In this document: piece by piece, positions 33,381 through 41,336 of the stretch
Numbering within the stretch: the first letter of the stretch is position 1
Layout of the letters: the number at the start of each line of letters is the position of its first letter
Source of the DNA: CAVZTX01 sp963778375
Lineage (GTDB): Bacteria > Chloroflexota > Ktedonobacteria > Ktedonobacterales > Ktedonobacteraceae
Assembly (NCBI GenBank): GCA_963778375.1
Contig: CAVZTX010000006.1
Location: 192,736 to 256,735 of the forward strand
Direction: 5' to 3'
DNA: 64,000 bases
Program-made: the position numbers and the translations under genes
The notes under the pieces: generated by a model
Seen by the model: the letters and a program-made list of their open reading frames with translations, nothing else
What the model was told of the DNA's origin: nothing
Databases searched by the model: none

Positions 33381-33704
33381 CTACTTCTTGACGACGGCAT
33401 CCGCCAGTTCTTTACCAGGGGAGAAGCGCACACGCTCTTTTGCGGGCACCTCAATAGGCTGGCGGTCGCGTGGATTGACTCCTTTGCGAGCAGCGCTTTT
33501 GCGTACTTTGAAAGAGCCAAAACCTACTAAACGTACCTCATTGCCATTCTGGAGCGCCTCGCGGATGCTAGCCAACGTAGTTTCCAACACATCAGCAGCT
33601 TGCTTCTGCGTGAGTTTCGCCTGTGAGGCAATGCGCCTTGTAAGCTCTTGCCGACCAACGACAGTCGCTCCGCTCCTTGCTGATCCACCTTTTTCTGTAG
33701 CCAT
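33381..33704 (-). CDS. hup: HU family DNA-binding protein
   Basis: A 107-residue HU/IHF protein. An N-terminal extension of about 15 residues precedes the standard helix pair (RQELTRRIASQAKLTQKQAA) and the beta-arm region with VRLVGFGSFKVRKSAARKG, NPRDRQPIEVPA and RVRFSPGKELADAV. It bends and compacts DNA as a dimer. The conserved Pro at the arm tip is replaced by the IEVPA variant, which is within family limits. Single gene, 464 nt upstream of pdhA. Confidence 0.95.
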   Translation of the reverse strand: MATEKGGSARSGATVVGRQELTRRIASQAKLTQKQAADVLETTLASIREALQNGNEVRLVGFGSFKVRKSAARKGVNPRDRQPIEVPAKERVRFSPGKELADAVVKK

Positions 33705-33949
33705 TATTTTAAGTTCCTCCTTACAACAAACAGTCGATACACGTCGCTTCTCAACTCTACATTGTTATGTAGTGCCTTTCGAGGTTGCTGACTGCGTAGC
33801 GGTAGATGTGCTAGCGTCGTTGCAGACTCGCATTACACGTTAAGGCCTGAGAAGCGGCTTCACAACTCACTGCCGTTAAGGAGTATAGCACGCGCTTTTG
33901 AGAAATACAAGCGTATGAACATGCTCCAGGACTTGTCTCACGCATTAAA

Positions 33950-34009
33950 GCCGCCTGGGAAGCCAATTCAGACCTAACACACAGATAGAAAATTGGCTTC
34001 CCAGGCGGC
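33950..34009. repeat. 19-bp perfect inverted repeat
   Basis: GCCGCCTGGGAAGCCAATT (33950-33968) and AATTGGCTTCCCAGGCGGC (33991-34009), with a 22-nt loop. It may form a bidirectional terminator or the ends of a small element. Confidence 0.65.
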
Positions 34010-34016
34010 ACGAACG

Positions 34017-34110
34017 GGTACTACCTTTCGCACCTGCTGACCTGAAAGGCAGGAAGTCTGGGGCCTTCCTAGACGCGAAGCGTCGTTGCAGGTGCGCATT
34101 TCAAGGTACT
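34017..34110. repeat. Composite palindromic repeat, intergenic full copy
   Basis: Outer arms GCACCTGC and GCAGGTGC enclose the inner hairpin AGGAAGTCTGGGGCCTTCCT, the same hairpin that is inserted in lon, nos and the exporter. The outer words GTACTACCTTTCGCACCTGC and GTTGCAGGTGCGCATTTCAA reappear in the gene at 12617. This may be the most complete copy of the family here. Confidence 0.7.
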
Positions 34111-34414
34111 ACTGATCCCGGCATAAAGATGTAAATTCTCTGCTAGTCTCTTCTGCCTCTATGCACGATCTGGCATAAGGAAACTTTAGCAGCTTACGCC
34201 GAGATTAGTAAGCGGTATTGCCTCTTGCCGGTGCCTGGTGGTCCAAGCTAGAGCTAAAGGTGTAGTCCAGGTGGACTGGTGGGGGTGGGTCCTGGCGAAA
34301 TGTAGGGCCAGGGAGCGGCTGGGCGGTTGGGTAGGAGCCTTGTGCCTGTGCTGCCTGGCACAGCTTGGAATGAAACTTGATAGGCCACTAATGCCACGCC
34401 GCTGATCAACCGTC

Positions 34415-34645
34415 TTACTGCGTTTCCTGTATAGGTGAACTATGTAAAGGTGAAAAGGTATGCACGTAGGAGCTGGTCTCTTGCAGGAAAATACGGCGCA
34501 GCCGCTCAATTTCCTGACGTAACTCGGTCATCTCCTCAATATGCAACTGCTCATACGCTGCCAGCCGCTGCTGCAAAAGCAACAACTCATAGGCAATGCT
34601 GCCATGATCTGCTTGAAATTCCCAACCTTGTTGCTTACTATCCAT
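34415..34645 (-). CDS. Small coiled-coil protein
   Basis: A 76-residue protein beginning MDSKQQGWEFQADHGSIAYE with a heptad-rich helix (LLLLQQRLAAYEQLHIEEM ... LRQEIERLRRI) and a Ser/His-rich tail. AGGAG lies 7 nt before ATG 34645, so the long in-frame extension to 34759 is unlikely to be translated. A dimer-forming adaptor is likely, but nothing more can be said. It is transcribed away from the response regulator at 34928. Confidence 0.55.
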   Translation of the reverse strand: MDSKQQGWEFQADHGSIAYELLLLQQRLAAYEQLHIEEMTELRQEIERLRRIFLQETSSYVHTFSPLHSSPIQETQ

Positions 34646-34927
34646 AATCCATCTCCTGCATGCGGTGAACACGACCTTATCCATAAGGATTATCCTGTAT
34701 TGACAGCCAGCATACAACGCACGACCGTATAGGGAAATGTGCACCTTCGTATCAGCCATGAGGATAGGTAGAAACTCCCGTTGCTAGGAAGATTGTCCTA
34801 TACGCAGGAAAGAAAGGAGCAAATACCGTTAAATCGTAGTAAGCGTCAAAAAGATATAACGCATAGTACCCTTGCTCGGCCAGATATAAACCAATATATG
34901 CCGAAAATCATCTAACGGAGCTATTAA

Positions 34928-35752
34928 ATGACATTCGCATTTTTACCTTCTCACCATGCTGTACCCATAACACCAGCATCACATCTACCCGGAAATGGCA
35001 CTGCAATGTCCTCACCGGCACAACAAATCAGCGGAGGAACAACTGAGGAAGCGGCCAAAGTGGAGGGAAAGCGTGTAGAATCAAAAATGCAAGTGTCGGA
35101 GCAGGCAAAAAAACGCATTCGTATTCTGGTGGTGGATGATCACGAAATCGTACGCAAAGGCCTCTGCACTCTACTGAACGAGCAAGATGATTTTGAGGTC
35201 GTCGGACAAGCTGCTAACGGCAACGTAGCCATCACACTCGCTATACAGTTGCAGCCCAATATTGTCTTGCTCGATATCTTTCTGGGAGCAGCAAATGGCC
35301 TGGATATAGCGCAACAGTTGCTGCGCGGTTGTCCCAAAACACGCATTGTCGTACTTACCGGCTTCACTGATGAGGGCCATCTCCTCCGAGCCATGCGTAT
35401 CGGTGTGCATGGCTACCTGCAGAAGGCCCTTCCCATTAACGAACTGCTAGCCTCATTGCGCGCTGTCCAAAACGGTGAGCGAGTCATCGGCGAACCACGC
35501 GCAATTACACAGGTATTGAGCGAGTTTGAACGACTCACTAAAGAGCAAGAGCGTGTACGGTCAGGTCTCACCGATTTAGAAATCGAATTGCTGCGGCTCG
35601 CCGCCGAAGGATGTAGTAACAAAGAAATTGCCTCGCGTCAGTTCTGGAGCGAGGTCACAGTAAAACGCAAGATGCAAGACATCTATCGTAAATTGCAAGT
35701 CACCGACCGGGCACAAGCCGTGGCAGAAGCCATGCGCATGGGCCTGATTTAA
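34928..35752 (+). CDS. LuxR/NarL-type response regulator
   Basis: A 274-residue regulator. About 60 poorly conserved residues precede a receiver domain (RILVVDDHEIVRKGL, phospho-Asp in IVLLDIFLG, Lys in GYLQKALP) and a C-terminal LuxR-type helix-turn-helix (LTDLEIELLRLAAEGCSNKE...VKRKMQDIYRKLQV). GGAG seven nt before ATG 34928 supports the start. The usual T-T/S-V motif of the HTH is present as EVTVKRKM. No sensor kinase is adjacent. It is followed 16 nt later by a small zinc-ribbon gene, implying a two-gene operon. Confidence 0.92.
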   Translation: MTFAFLPSHHAVPITPASHLPGNGTAMSSPAQQISGGTTEEAAKVEGKRVESKMQVSEQAKKRIRILVVDDHEIVRKGLCTLLNEQDDFEVVGQAANGNVAITLAIQLQPNIVLLDIFLGAANGLDIAQQLLRGCPKTRIVVLTGFTDEGHLLRAMRIGVHGYLQKALPINELLASLRAVQNGERVIGEPRAITQVLSEFERLTKEQERVRSGLTDLEIELLRLAAEGCSNKEIASRQFWSEVTVKRKMQDIYRKLQVTDRAQAVAEAMRMGLI

Positions 35753-35768
35753 CTGAAAGGGGACAAAC

Positions 35769-36044
35769 ATGACCGAATGTCCACAGTGCGGAACAATCAA
35801 CGAAGACGACATCAAAAATTGTAAAGGATGTCGCGTTAATATGTACTGGGCCTTCCAACATTACTCGGAACTCGCCTCGTTGCGCCAGGCAAACCAACTG
35901 CCCCCGCGTCCAGCATCGGCCAGCTTCCTTGTCGAAACCAGCCAAAAGATCGATGATGGGCCAACCGCTCCCTGGTTGCGCAACACCATCAAGAAATTTG
36001 GCTTCAAAGGCGCGGGAAAAAAGGTTAGCACAATCGCTGAGTAG
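35769..36044 (+). CDS. Small zinc-ribbon protein co-transcribed with the response regulator
   Basis: A 91-residue protein starting with a zinc knuckle pair, MTECPQCGTINEDDIKNCKGC, followed by an aromatic helix (YWAFQHYSELASLRQA) and a basic C-terminus. GGGG precedes ATG 35769. Sixteen nt separate it from the regulator, so the two are co-expressed and may interact, but the function is unknown. Confidence 0.7.
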   Translation: MTECPQCGTINEDDIKNCKGCRVNMYWAFQHYSELASLRQANQLPPRPASASFLVETSQKIDDGPTAPWLRNTIKKFGFKGAGKKVSTIAE

Positions 36045-36159
36045 CGCGTATTGGCAGTGAGTAAGCTGGACAAGTTCCAGAAGCATTCACTTCAGCACTG
36101 CTACCATCCTGAGCTCAATCCATTATCCTGAGCAGAGTCTGCATTCTGAGCAGACTTTG

Positions 36160-36185
36160 TCATCCTGAGCGGAAGCGAAGGATCT
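36160..36185. repeat. REP-type repeat, TCATCCTGAG family
   Basis: TCATCCTGAGCGGAAGCGAA then GGATCT. Two partial copies of the same words (ATCCTGAGC) lie at 36098 and 36125. They fill the gap between convergent genes. Confidence 0.65.
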
Positions 36186-36259
36186 CGCGCTGGTCAACAT
36201 GAGATCTTTCCCTTCCACTCACCAGGACATATAACCAGTTGTCCAGAGGCGTTCACTTG

Positions 36260-37300
36260 TTACCTTCGTGCGCCTGCCAGAGGTGCCTGCTGGCTCGCAG
36301 CAGTAACAGAAGGCTGTTCCATACCACCCACGTTGAACCATGCAGCCGCTAACTTAATCCCCTCGCGCAGACTCACCTTTGGCTCAAAACCCAATTCACG
36401 TCGGGCCTTCTCAATGCTATGACGATTGTCGCTGCCGAACATCATTGCGCCAAGCTGCGTCACAATCGGCTTAGTGCGTGTAACACGAGCAACAACCTTC
36501 TCCGCGACAATGCTTCCATAGTAGATAGGCAAGTAAGGGAGGTGCAACGTCGGGCGTTTGCCGCCGACCGCATCCGCAATAGCATTAAACATCTCCTGCT
36601 GCGTCAGGGGTTGATCGTTGGTGATGTTATACACATTGCCGGGAGCGTTCTCATGATAAGCCGCCAGTAGGAAGCCTTGCACCACGTCAGTAACATAACA
36701 AAATGGTAGCGCATTGTCTCCACGACCAATAATCAGTCCCTTCCCATCCCTCACCTTCTGGGCCATACGCCCGAAGTGCAGGCGGTCGCCTGGTCCAAAG
36801 AAGGTCCCTGGTCGCAAAATAACCGTCTCAACCTCGCTATTGATCATCAGGCGGCGCATCAAACGGTCGCCCTCCGCTTTCGTGATGCTATAGGGATCTG
36901 GATCAGGACGCAGTGCATCGTTCTCAGTCAGAAAACGACCATATCCCAACCCATACACTGTATGCGAACTGGTATGCACAAAACGGCGCACTCCCGCCGC
37001 CTGAGCAGCCTTATAGAGATTTGCAGAGCCGGTTACATTCACCAGGCGGTAATCTGAAAGCGGACGCCATACGCCCATCATACCTGCTAGATGGAAAACC
37101 AGATCAACATTTTTCACGGCTGGAGGCAAAGTGCTAGCGTCGGTCACATCGCCTCGCACGACTTCCACACCTTGCTTTGTTAGCCTATCAGCATTTTCTA
37201 CCGGCAAGACCAGCGCGCGAATCTCTTCGCCGCGCTCCTGTAGTTCCTTAATCAGGTGCCCACCAAGCAAACCTGTAGCACCGGTAATTAGCACTTTCAT
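36260..37300 (-). CDS. NAD-dependent epimerase/dehydratase (extended SDR)
   Basis: A 346-residue extended short-chain dehydrogenase. The nucleotide motif is GATGLLGG at residues 7-14, DLVFHLAG marks the fourth strand, a catalytic Ser precedes, and the YSITK (YxxxK) pair is present. The C-terminus carries a disordered tail. The nearest relatives by pattern are 3-beta-hydroxysteroid- or dihydroflavonol-reductase-like sugar epimerases. The substrate cannot be predicted and no sugar-pathway genes adjoin it. It is convergent with the regulator pair. Confidence 0.85.
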   Translation of the reverse strand: MKVLITGATGLLGGHLIKELQERGEEIRALVLPVENADRLTKQGVEVVRGDVTDASTLPPAVKNVDLVFHLAGMMGVWRPLSDYRLVNVTGSANLYKAAQAAGVRRFVHTSSHTVYGLGYGRFLTENDALRPDPDPYSITKAEGDRLMRRLMINSEVETVILRPGTFFGPGDRLHFGRMAQKVRDGKGLIIGRGDNALPFCYVTDVVQGFLLAAYHENAPGNVYNITNDQPLTQQEMFNAIADAVGGKRPTLHLPYLPIYYGSIVAEKVVARVTRTKPIVTQLGAMMFGSDNRHSIEKARRELGFEPKVSLREGIKLAAAWFNVGGMEQPSVTAASQQAPLAGARR

Positions 37301-37484
37301 AATAAATCCTCCAATTTTTCAAAAGCATATGTTATTGTATGAGATACTAAAAGATAGAAGCCCTCATCTCCATTATGCAATGCCTGAGCAACACTTGCCC
37401 GAGATCTCCCGGACACCTCTGAGTTGCAAGGCTCATCCTTCTTTGACATGATACAATAAATAAAAACGTAAGGAGGCAGGCATC

Positions 37485-37760
37485 ATGCCCCAGGAAAAAG
37501 AAACAGCCAAGTCGGCGAGCCGTTCGAAGCTCCCAAATTGGCCTACATCGAGACCCGGCCCAGAGGTAACCGAACCACCACCCGGACAAAAACGAGTAGC
37601 TACCCGTAGAGAACAGGTAGCTGAAGTTGGTTATAACCAGGAAACCGGCTCACCTGTTTCCAAGTCATCAGTTCGCACCCAACCAGACATATCCCAGGGC
37701 AGTGTCTCACCGGACCAGGAAATAAGCGAACAGCAGGTAAAAGAAGCCGAAAAGATTTAG
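37485..37760 (+). CDS. Small disordered hypothetical protein
   Basis: A 91-residue hydrophilic protein rich in Ser, Pro, Gln and Glu (MPQEKETAKSASRSKLPNWP...) with no predicted fold. AAGGAGG nine nt before ATG 37485 is a strong ribosome site, and a long perfect palindrome directly follows the stop, both arguing that it is expressed. No family is recognised. Confidence 0.55.
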   Translation: MPQEKETAKSASRSKLPNWPTSRPGPEVTEPPPGQKRVATRREQVAEVGYNQETGSPVSKSSVRTQPDISQGSVSPDQEISEQQVKEAEKI

Positions 37761-37768
37761 TAACATGA

Positions 37769-37842
37769 TTTAGACATAAGAAGGGCATAGCGGAGGGATA
37801 CAATGTGCTTCACTCCTCCGCTATGCCCTTCTTATGTCTAAA
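37769..37842. terminator. Very long perfect hairpin (28-bp stem), probable bidirectional terminator
   Basis: The 28 nt at 37769-37796 (starting TTTAGACATAAG, ending AGCGGAGG) are the exact reverse complement of 37815-37842. The loop is 18 nt. It begins 9 nt after a stop codon. The length and perfection exceed a normal terminator. Confidence 0.7.
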
Positions 37843-38233
37843 TTAAAACTCTTCTTAAGCTATCTTCCATATGTACCTCTTTTCATAGAAAAAACCCTTA
37901 GTGGATAGAAAAATTCCATAGACGCATCTATAAAATTTTCTCGTAATACCTAACTCAAATAGCCAATTTTTCCTATATTTCAATGTGTTTCAATATATTT
38001 CACTATGTACATGGTATTATAGCCACTGTTGTGCATTTACGCGATTTCTGATGCTACATTTTTGTGGGTCGGTAGTAGTGTACTAGCACAGCAAGTATGC
38101 GGGTGTTGTAAACCGTCTCCTTACATCGCTCCAAACTACATTGTAGGGATGGTCCTTTGTGGCCACCCATAATTGGAGCAATAGGAAGTAGACGGATGTT
38201 GGTCTGCAAGTTGTAAATCGAAAGAGAGAAGAA
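37843..38233. other. AT-rich gene-free leader of the LysM-CHAP gene
   Basis: No gene is seen. The part 37843-38060 is very AT-rich. From 38113 to 38198 a possible three-way RNA junction can be drawn: CCGTCT with AGACGG outside, GCTCCAA with TTGGAGC inside, then a CTACA/TGTAG hairpin and a second hairpin. The last one (38141-38168, TGTAGGGATGGTCCTTTGTG) is a diverged copy of the palindromic repeat. Confidence 0.45.
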
Positions 38234-39100
38234 TTGCAAGAACACCAACGAGTCTGGAAGTATTTTCAGCAACGCAGAGCAGCAAGTTTCCGAGGGAAGG
38301 TGGGTATGGCAGTAGTACTAGGATTGCTCTTCTTAGTGATCACCCTGGTTGTGAATGTGCAGGGGGCGCATGCACAATCAGTTTGTTCTTCGGGTGATCG
38401 AGCGTACACAGTTGTTGGGGGCGATACATTGAGTGGCATAGGAGTTCGCTACAATGCAAACTGGCATCAGCTTGCTGCCTACAACCATATCGCTAATCCC
38501 AACTTGATATATATCAACCAGGTTGTCTGTATCCCTGGCAGGGGATACCTCGGTACAGGCAATGGAAGTGGTAGTGGCAGGGTAGTGCATAGTACCTCGG
38601 CACCATCTCACCTTGTAAGTAAGAAGCCGGTGAATGTTGCACCTACACCATCCTACCTTAGCAGTGCGGGGCCGACGCACTTTACACCTCCACCTGCGCC
38701 ATTCAGCTCTAGCAATGGCGCATCGGATAGTAATGGTTATCCACCTAAGGGTACCGATAATCCTTATCCTTATCCGTATTGTACGTGGTGGGCAGATCAA
38801 CGCTTTTACGAATTGCATGGCTTCTACGTGCCATGGAGAATTAATGCTGACGCTTGGGAATGGACTACGCGTGCTTACCAGTTCGGTTGGAATGTTTCCA
38901 ACAGGCCTAAGGTAGGGTCTATTATCGACCTGCAGCCGTGGGTGCAAGGCGCGTATGGCGATGGTCATGTCGCAGTGGTCGAACAGATCCTGCCTAATGG
39001 CCACGTCATCGCAAGCAACACGAGCTGGGGAGCAGATCCATATAAGGTCGTAGATGTGGAATTTGCACCAGGTCCAGGCGTCACGTTCATTAGCTATTAG
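38234..39100 (+). CDS. Secreted peptidoglycan hydrolase with LysM and CHAP domains
   Basis: A 288-residue exported protein. The signal peptide contains VVLGLLFLVITLVVNVQG and ends near AHAQS. A LysM domain follows (YTVVGGDTLSGIGVRYNANW ... INQVVCIPG), then a Ser/Pro linker, then a CHAP domain with the catalytic Cys in YPYCTWWADQRFYEL and His in GDGHVAVVEQI. CHAP enzymes cut peptide cross-links or the glycan-peptide amide bond. The start is TTG at 38234 behind GAGAG. It probably acts in wall remodelling during filament growth. A clear terminator follows. Confidence 0.92.
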   Translation: MQEHQRVWKYFQQRRAASFRGKVGMAVVLGLLFLVITLVVNVQGAHAQSVCSSGDRAYTVVGGDTLSGIGVRYNANWHQLAAYNHIANPNLIYINQVVCIPGRGYLGTGNGSGSGRVVHSTSAPSHLVSKKPVNVAPTPSYLSSAGPTHFTPPPAPFSSSNGASDSNGYPPKGTDNPYPYPYCTWWADQRFYELHGFYVPWRINADAWEWTTRAYQFGWNVSNRPKVGSIIDLQPWVQGAYGDGHVAVVEQILPNGHVIASNTSWGADPYKVVDVEFAPGPGVTFISY

Positions 39101-39183
39101 CATGCAATCCCACGCATCTCTTTTGCGTGAGTAGCATACTTTAAGCAATGGCAGTGTAGACCATGCATTCACCCGTAAGGTCT

Positions 39184-39219
39184 AGCCAGGCATCTGAAAA
39201 AGATGCCTGGCTCTTTTTT
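39184..39219 (+). terminator. Intrinsic terminator of the LysM-CHAP gene
   Basis: AGCCAGGCATCT and AGATGCCTGGCT form a perfect 12-bp stem with loop GAAAA, followed by CTTTTTT. Confidence 0.92.
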
Positions 39220-39249
39220 ATGGCTAGAGGGAAAGATTACGAATTGTAA

Positions 39250-39322
39250 CGTCGGTGGAGGGAATCGAACCCACGACCTAGGCTTTAGGAGAGCCTCGCT
39301 CTATCCACTGAGCTACACCGAC
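39250..39322 (-). tRNA. tRNA-Arg (anticodon CCU)
   Basis: The minus strand folds as a full tRNA of 73 nt. The acceptor stem is GTCGGTG/CACCGAC, the D arm GCTC...GAGC, the anticodon stem AGGCT/AGCCT with loop CTCCTAA (anticodon CCT), and the T loop TTCGATT. One T-T mismatch occurs in the T stem. The 3' CCA is not encoded. It reads AGG codons. Confidence 0.95.
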
Positions 39323-39507
39323 ATGCTGCCCACATTGTACTACGTAATGTCAATTAGAATGCGCTTGTTCCGCTTGCTTCTGTAGTCCAGACATACTTGG
39401 TGAATATGCTGGTACAAACAGCACAAGTGGGACAACTGACACAAGTGTCACAATCGCAACCCACTCATAGCTCCTGGCGGACGATGAGCAAATGTAGCTT
39501 GCCTTAC

Positions 39508-39537
39508 TTGACAATAAAACATTTTTGTAGGTATAGT
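39508..39537 (+). promoter_or_regulatory. Consensus sigma70-type promoter
   Basis: TTGACA (39508-39513), 18-bp spacer, TATAGT (39532-39537), about 90 nt before the small gene at 39630. Confidence 0.65.
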
Positions 39538-39629
39538 AGGTACAGAAGAAACTTTCGCCCAAGTGAAAAATGTATCTTAGTCATCAAGCAAACAGCACAC
39601 AATGATCTTTTAAGGGAAAGGTGCCACCC

Positions 39630-39866
39630 GTGGCCAACATGTTTCAATTTCTTGCTAACGAGGAGAAGCTGACCGACGAACTCTTCGCTTTTATCACCGA
39701 TCCGAGCGCGGACAACCGTAACGAACGTGCGATTATCAGCGTGTTGCACGAGACTATACCTCAGATGGTCTCGGTTGCTGAATGTATGATCTTAGATGGC
39801 GTCGAAGAGCGACACTATGTTGCCGATTACGTACATGCCGTCCTCAACGGCCAAGGGGTGGAATAA
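39630..39866 (+). CDS. Small hypothetical protein
   Basis: A 78-residue acidic helical protein (ANMFQFLANEEKLTDELFAF ... HYVADYVHAVLNGQ). GTG 39630 is preferred as start: AAAGG lies 8 nt upstream, while ATG 39639 is too far from the site and GTG 39621 too close. A strong promoter is upstream. There is no recognised family and no operon partner. Confidence 0.55.
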   Translation: MANMFQFLANEEKLTDELFAFITDPSADNRNERAIISVLHETIPQMVSVAECMILDGVEERHYVADYVHAVLNGQGVE

Positions 39867-39959
39867 GAGAGACTTGATGAGATTTATTCCAACTCTGCAC
39901 CTGAATATTCCAAGACCCTTCACTCGTGATATCCAGATATATAAGGAAGTAGGATAACC

Positions 39960-41129
39960 TTACGCGTCCAGCAGGACTTTCATCACAGCCGCAGCCGCAA
40001 CAGTACCATCCTCATTGTAGATGTAAAGCGCTACAATCCCCTCCTGTGTTCCACTTTGCAAGCTCGAAGTATAGGCAACATTCGTAGAAAAGCTTCCTTG
40101 TCCATTGATGCTCGTTGCTGCGATGGTTGCATGCCCAATGTCGGTGTAGAAGTGATCGAGCACCTTCAGCATCATTCTCTTTCCCTGGTAAGCTTTATTG
40201 ATGCCTGACGCTGTTACTGGACTCGTCAGACGCTGCATATTTAGTGGGGAAGTGAAAGACAACCCATCGCTTTCAATCGCCGTTGCTTCCCAGATGCCTC
40301 CATTGTTATTGCCCTCAAGACGGCTGAAAGCGATACGAATTTTTCCGCCATCGGAAGCAGGATTCCGCACCTGAACCACCGCTTTGTAATCACGTGAACC
40401 ACCACCGCTTAGGATAGTCGCCGAGATATTAGTCGGCCAGTTGAGGAAAGAGTTCACAAAGTTCTCGGCGCTCTTTACAACATCGAGCCTCCATTGCTGG
40501 GATCCCTGACCCACATTAACCTCTTGCTGCGCAATTTCAGCCTGGAAGCGGGTCAAGTCGGGAAATATACCTTGAAAGGCTACGGGGACGAAAGTCCTCG
40601 CTTTATCAGACCATTGAAACTCACGGTAAAGGTCTTGCTCAAGTTCCGCCTGAGTTAATCCCCTATTGAGGCTAGAATGTGGATCCGCCTGACCGGTCAA
40701 GAGCGTGTTGTAGCCACTGATTTTGGCATCACCATGCAGCAGTCCGTGTAGTGTAAACATCAACGTTGGATTACTGCTTGTGATGTTGTTGTAGATCAAG
40801 GCATCCAGGACGCGATCGCTGCCTGCGTGACGTACAGTGACTACCACCTGAAGCTCGGAAGTACCGATCAAATTACCGCAGGTGATACTCTCTATCATTT
40901 CATCGGTAGACACTCCTACAATAGGATTCCAATGTGCAGCCTCTTTCAGTGCACTTGGACAAGGCTGCGCTCCTAGCTGTATCTCTGCTGAACTTGATGT
41001 AGCATGACCATTACCGCTTCCTGCCGGTGGGTTCCCACCAGAGTCGCAGGCGACCAGCGTCAAAGTAAGTAAGAAGAATAACCAAGTAGCCATGAATCGC
41101 CAGCGCATACGTGAGGCAATAGTATTCAT
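39960..41129 (-). CDS. Lipoprotein of unknown function
   Basis: A 389-residue lipoprotein. The signal peptide ends LTLTLVAC, giving an LVAC lipobox, followed by a Gly/Ser spacer. The rest is extracytoplasmic and beta-rich, with no catalytic motif I recognise. GGAGAGGG is well placed before ATG 41129. The C-terminal stretch (SLQSGTQEGIVALYIYNEDG) suggests a beta-sandwich. It is divergent from galU; no partner is apparent. Confidence 0.7.
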   Translation of the reverse strand: MNTIASRMRWRFMATWLFFLLTLTLVACDSGGNPPAGSGNGHATSSSAEIQLGAQPCPSALKEAAHWNPIVGVSTDEMIESITCGNLIGTSELQVVVTVRHAGSDRVLDALIYNNITSSNPTLMFTLHGLLHGDAKISGYNTLLTGQADPHSSLNRGLTQAELEQDLYREFQWSDKARTFVPVAFQGIFPDLTRFQAEIAQQEVNVGQGSQQWRLDVVKSAENFVNSFLNWPTNISATILSGGGSRDYKAVVQVRNPASDGGKIRIAFSRLEGNNNGGIWEATAIESDGLSFTSPLNMQRLTSPVTASGINKAYQGKRMMLKVLDHFYTDIGHATIAATSINGQGSFSTNVAYTSSLQSGTQEGIVALYIYNEDGTVAAAAVMKVLLDA

Positions 41130-41256
41130 TTCCCTCTCCTTTGAAGATCACCTCGATAAATCAAGGCAATTTTATCACAGTTTCTACCTGCTGTTAGATT
41201 CATCAGATAAATGTACCTGTTTGTTTTACCCTCCCTTGTGTTCTCAAATGTTCTGA

Positions 41257-41285
41257 TTGACCTCAGTGCCTGGATTCCCTACAAT
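41257..41285 (+). promoter_or_regulatory. Promoter of galU
   Basis: TTGACC (41257-41262), exactly 17 bp, TACAAT (41280-41285), 51 nt before the galU start. Close to consensus. Confidence 0.7.
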
Positions 41286-41336
41286 AGATAACAGCTACGT
41301 ATCACCAAATCTCTCGTAGCGTTATTAGGAGGATTC

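Larger units (their letters stand above)
33705..34414. other. Gene-free region holding several inverted repeats
   Basis: No gene is seen in 710 nt. It contains a 19-bp perfect inverted repeat (33950-34009) directly followed by a 94-bp composite palindrome (34017-34110). Near 33808 the words GCGTCGTTGCAGACTCGCAT repeat the tail of that composite. The part 34111-34414 shows nothing identifiable. Confidence 0.5.

Noticed and set aside
33950..34110. CRISPR-like arrangement of inverted repeats
   Set aside because: Only single, different palindromes are present; there are no regularly spaced direct repeats and no cas genes in the window.
34186..34509. Minus-strand frame of 107 codons
   Set aside because: Arg/His/Pro-rich shadow-like composition, no ribosome site, and it overlaps the better-supported small coiled-coil gene.
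38113..38199. c-di-AMP (ydaO-type) riboswitch before the LysM-CHAP gene
   Set aside because: The conserved motifs of that riboswitch are not visible; part of the fold is explained by a palindromic repeat copy.
39350..39562. Minus-strand frame of 70 codons with one hydrophobic stretch
   Set aside because: No ribosome site or credible start, and it overlaps a strong plus-strand promoter at 39508-39537.
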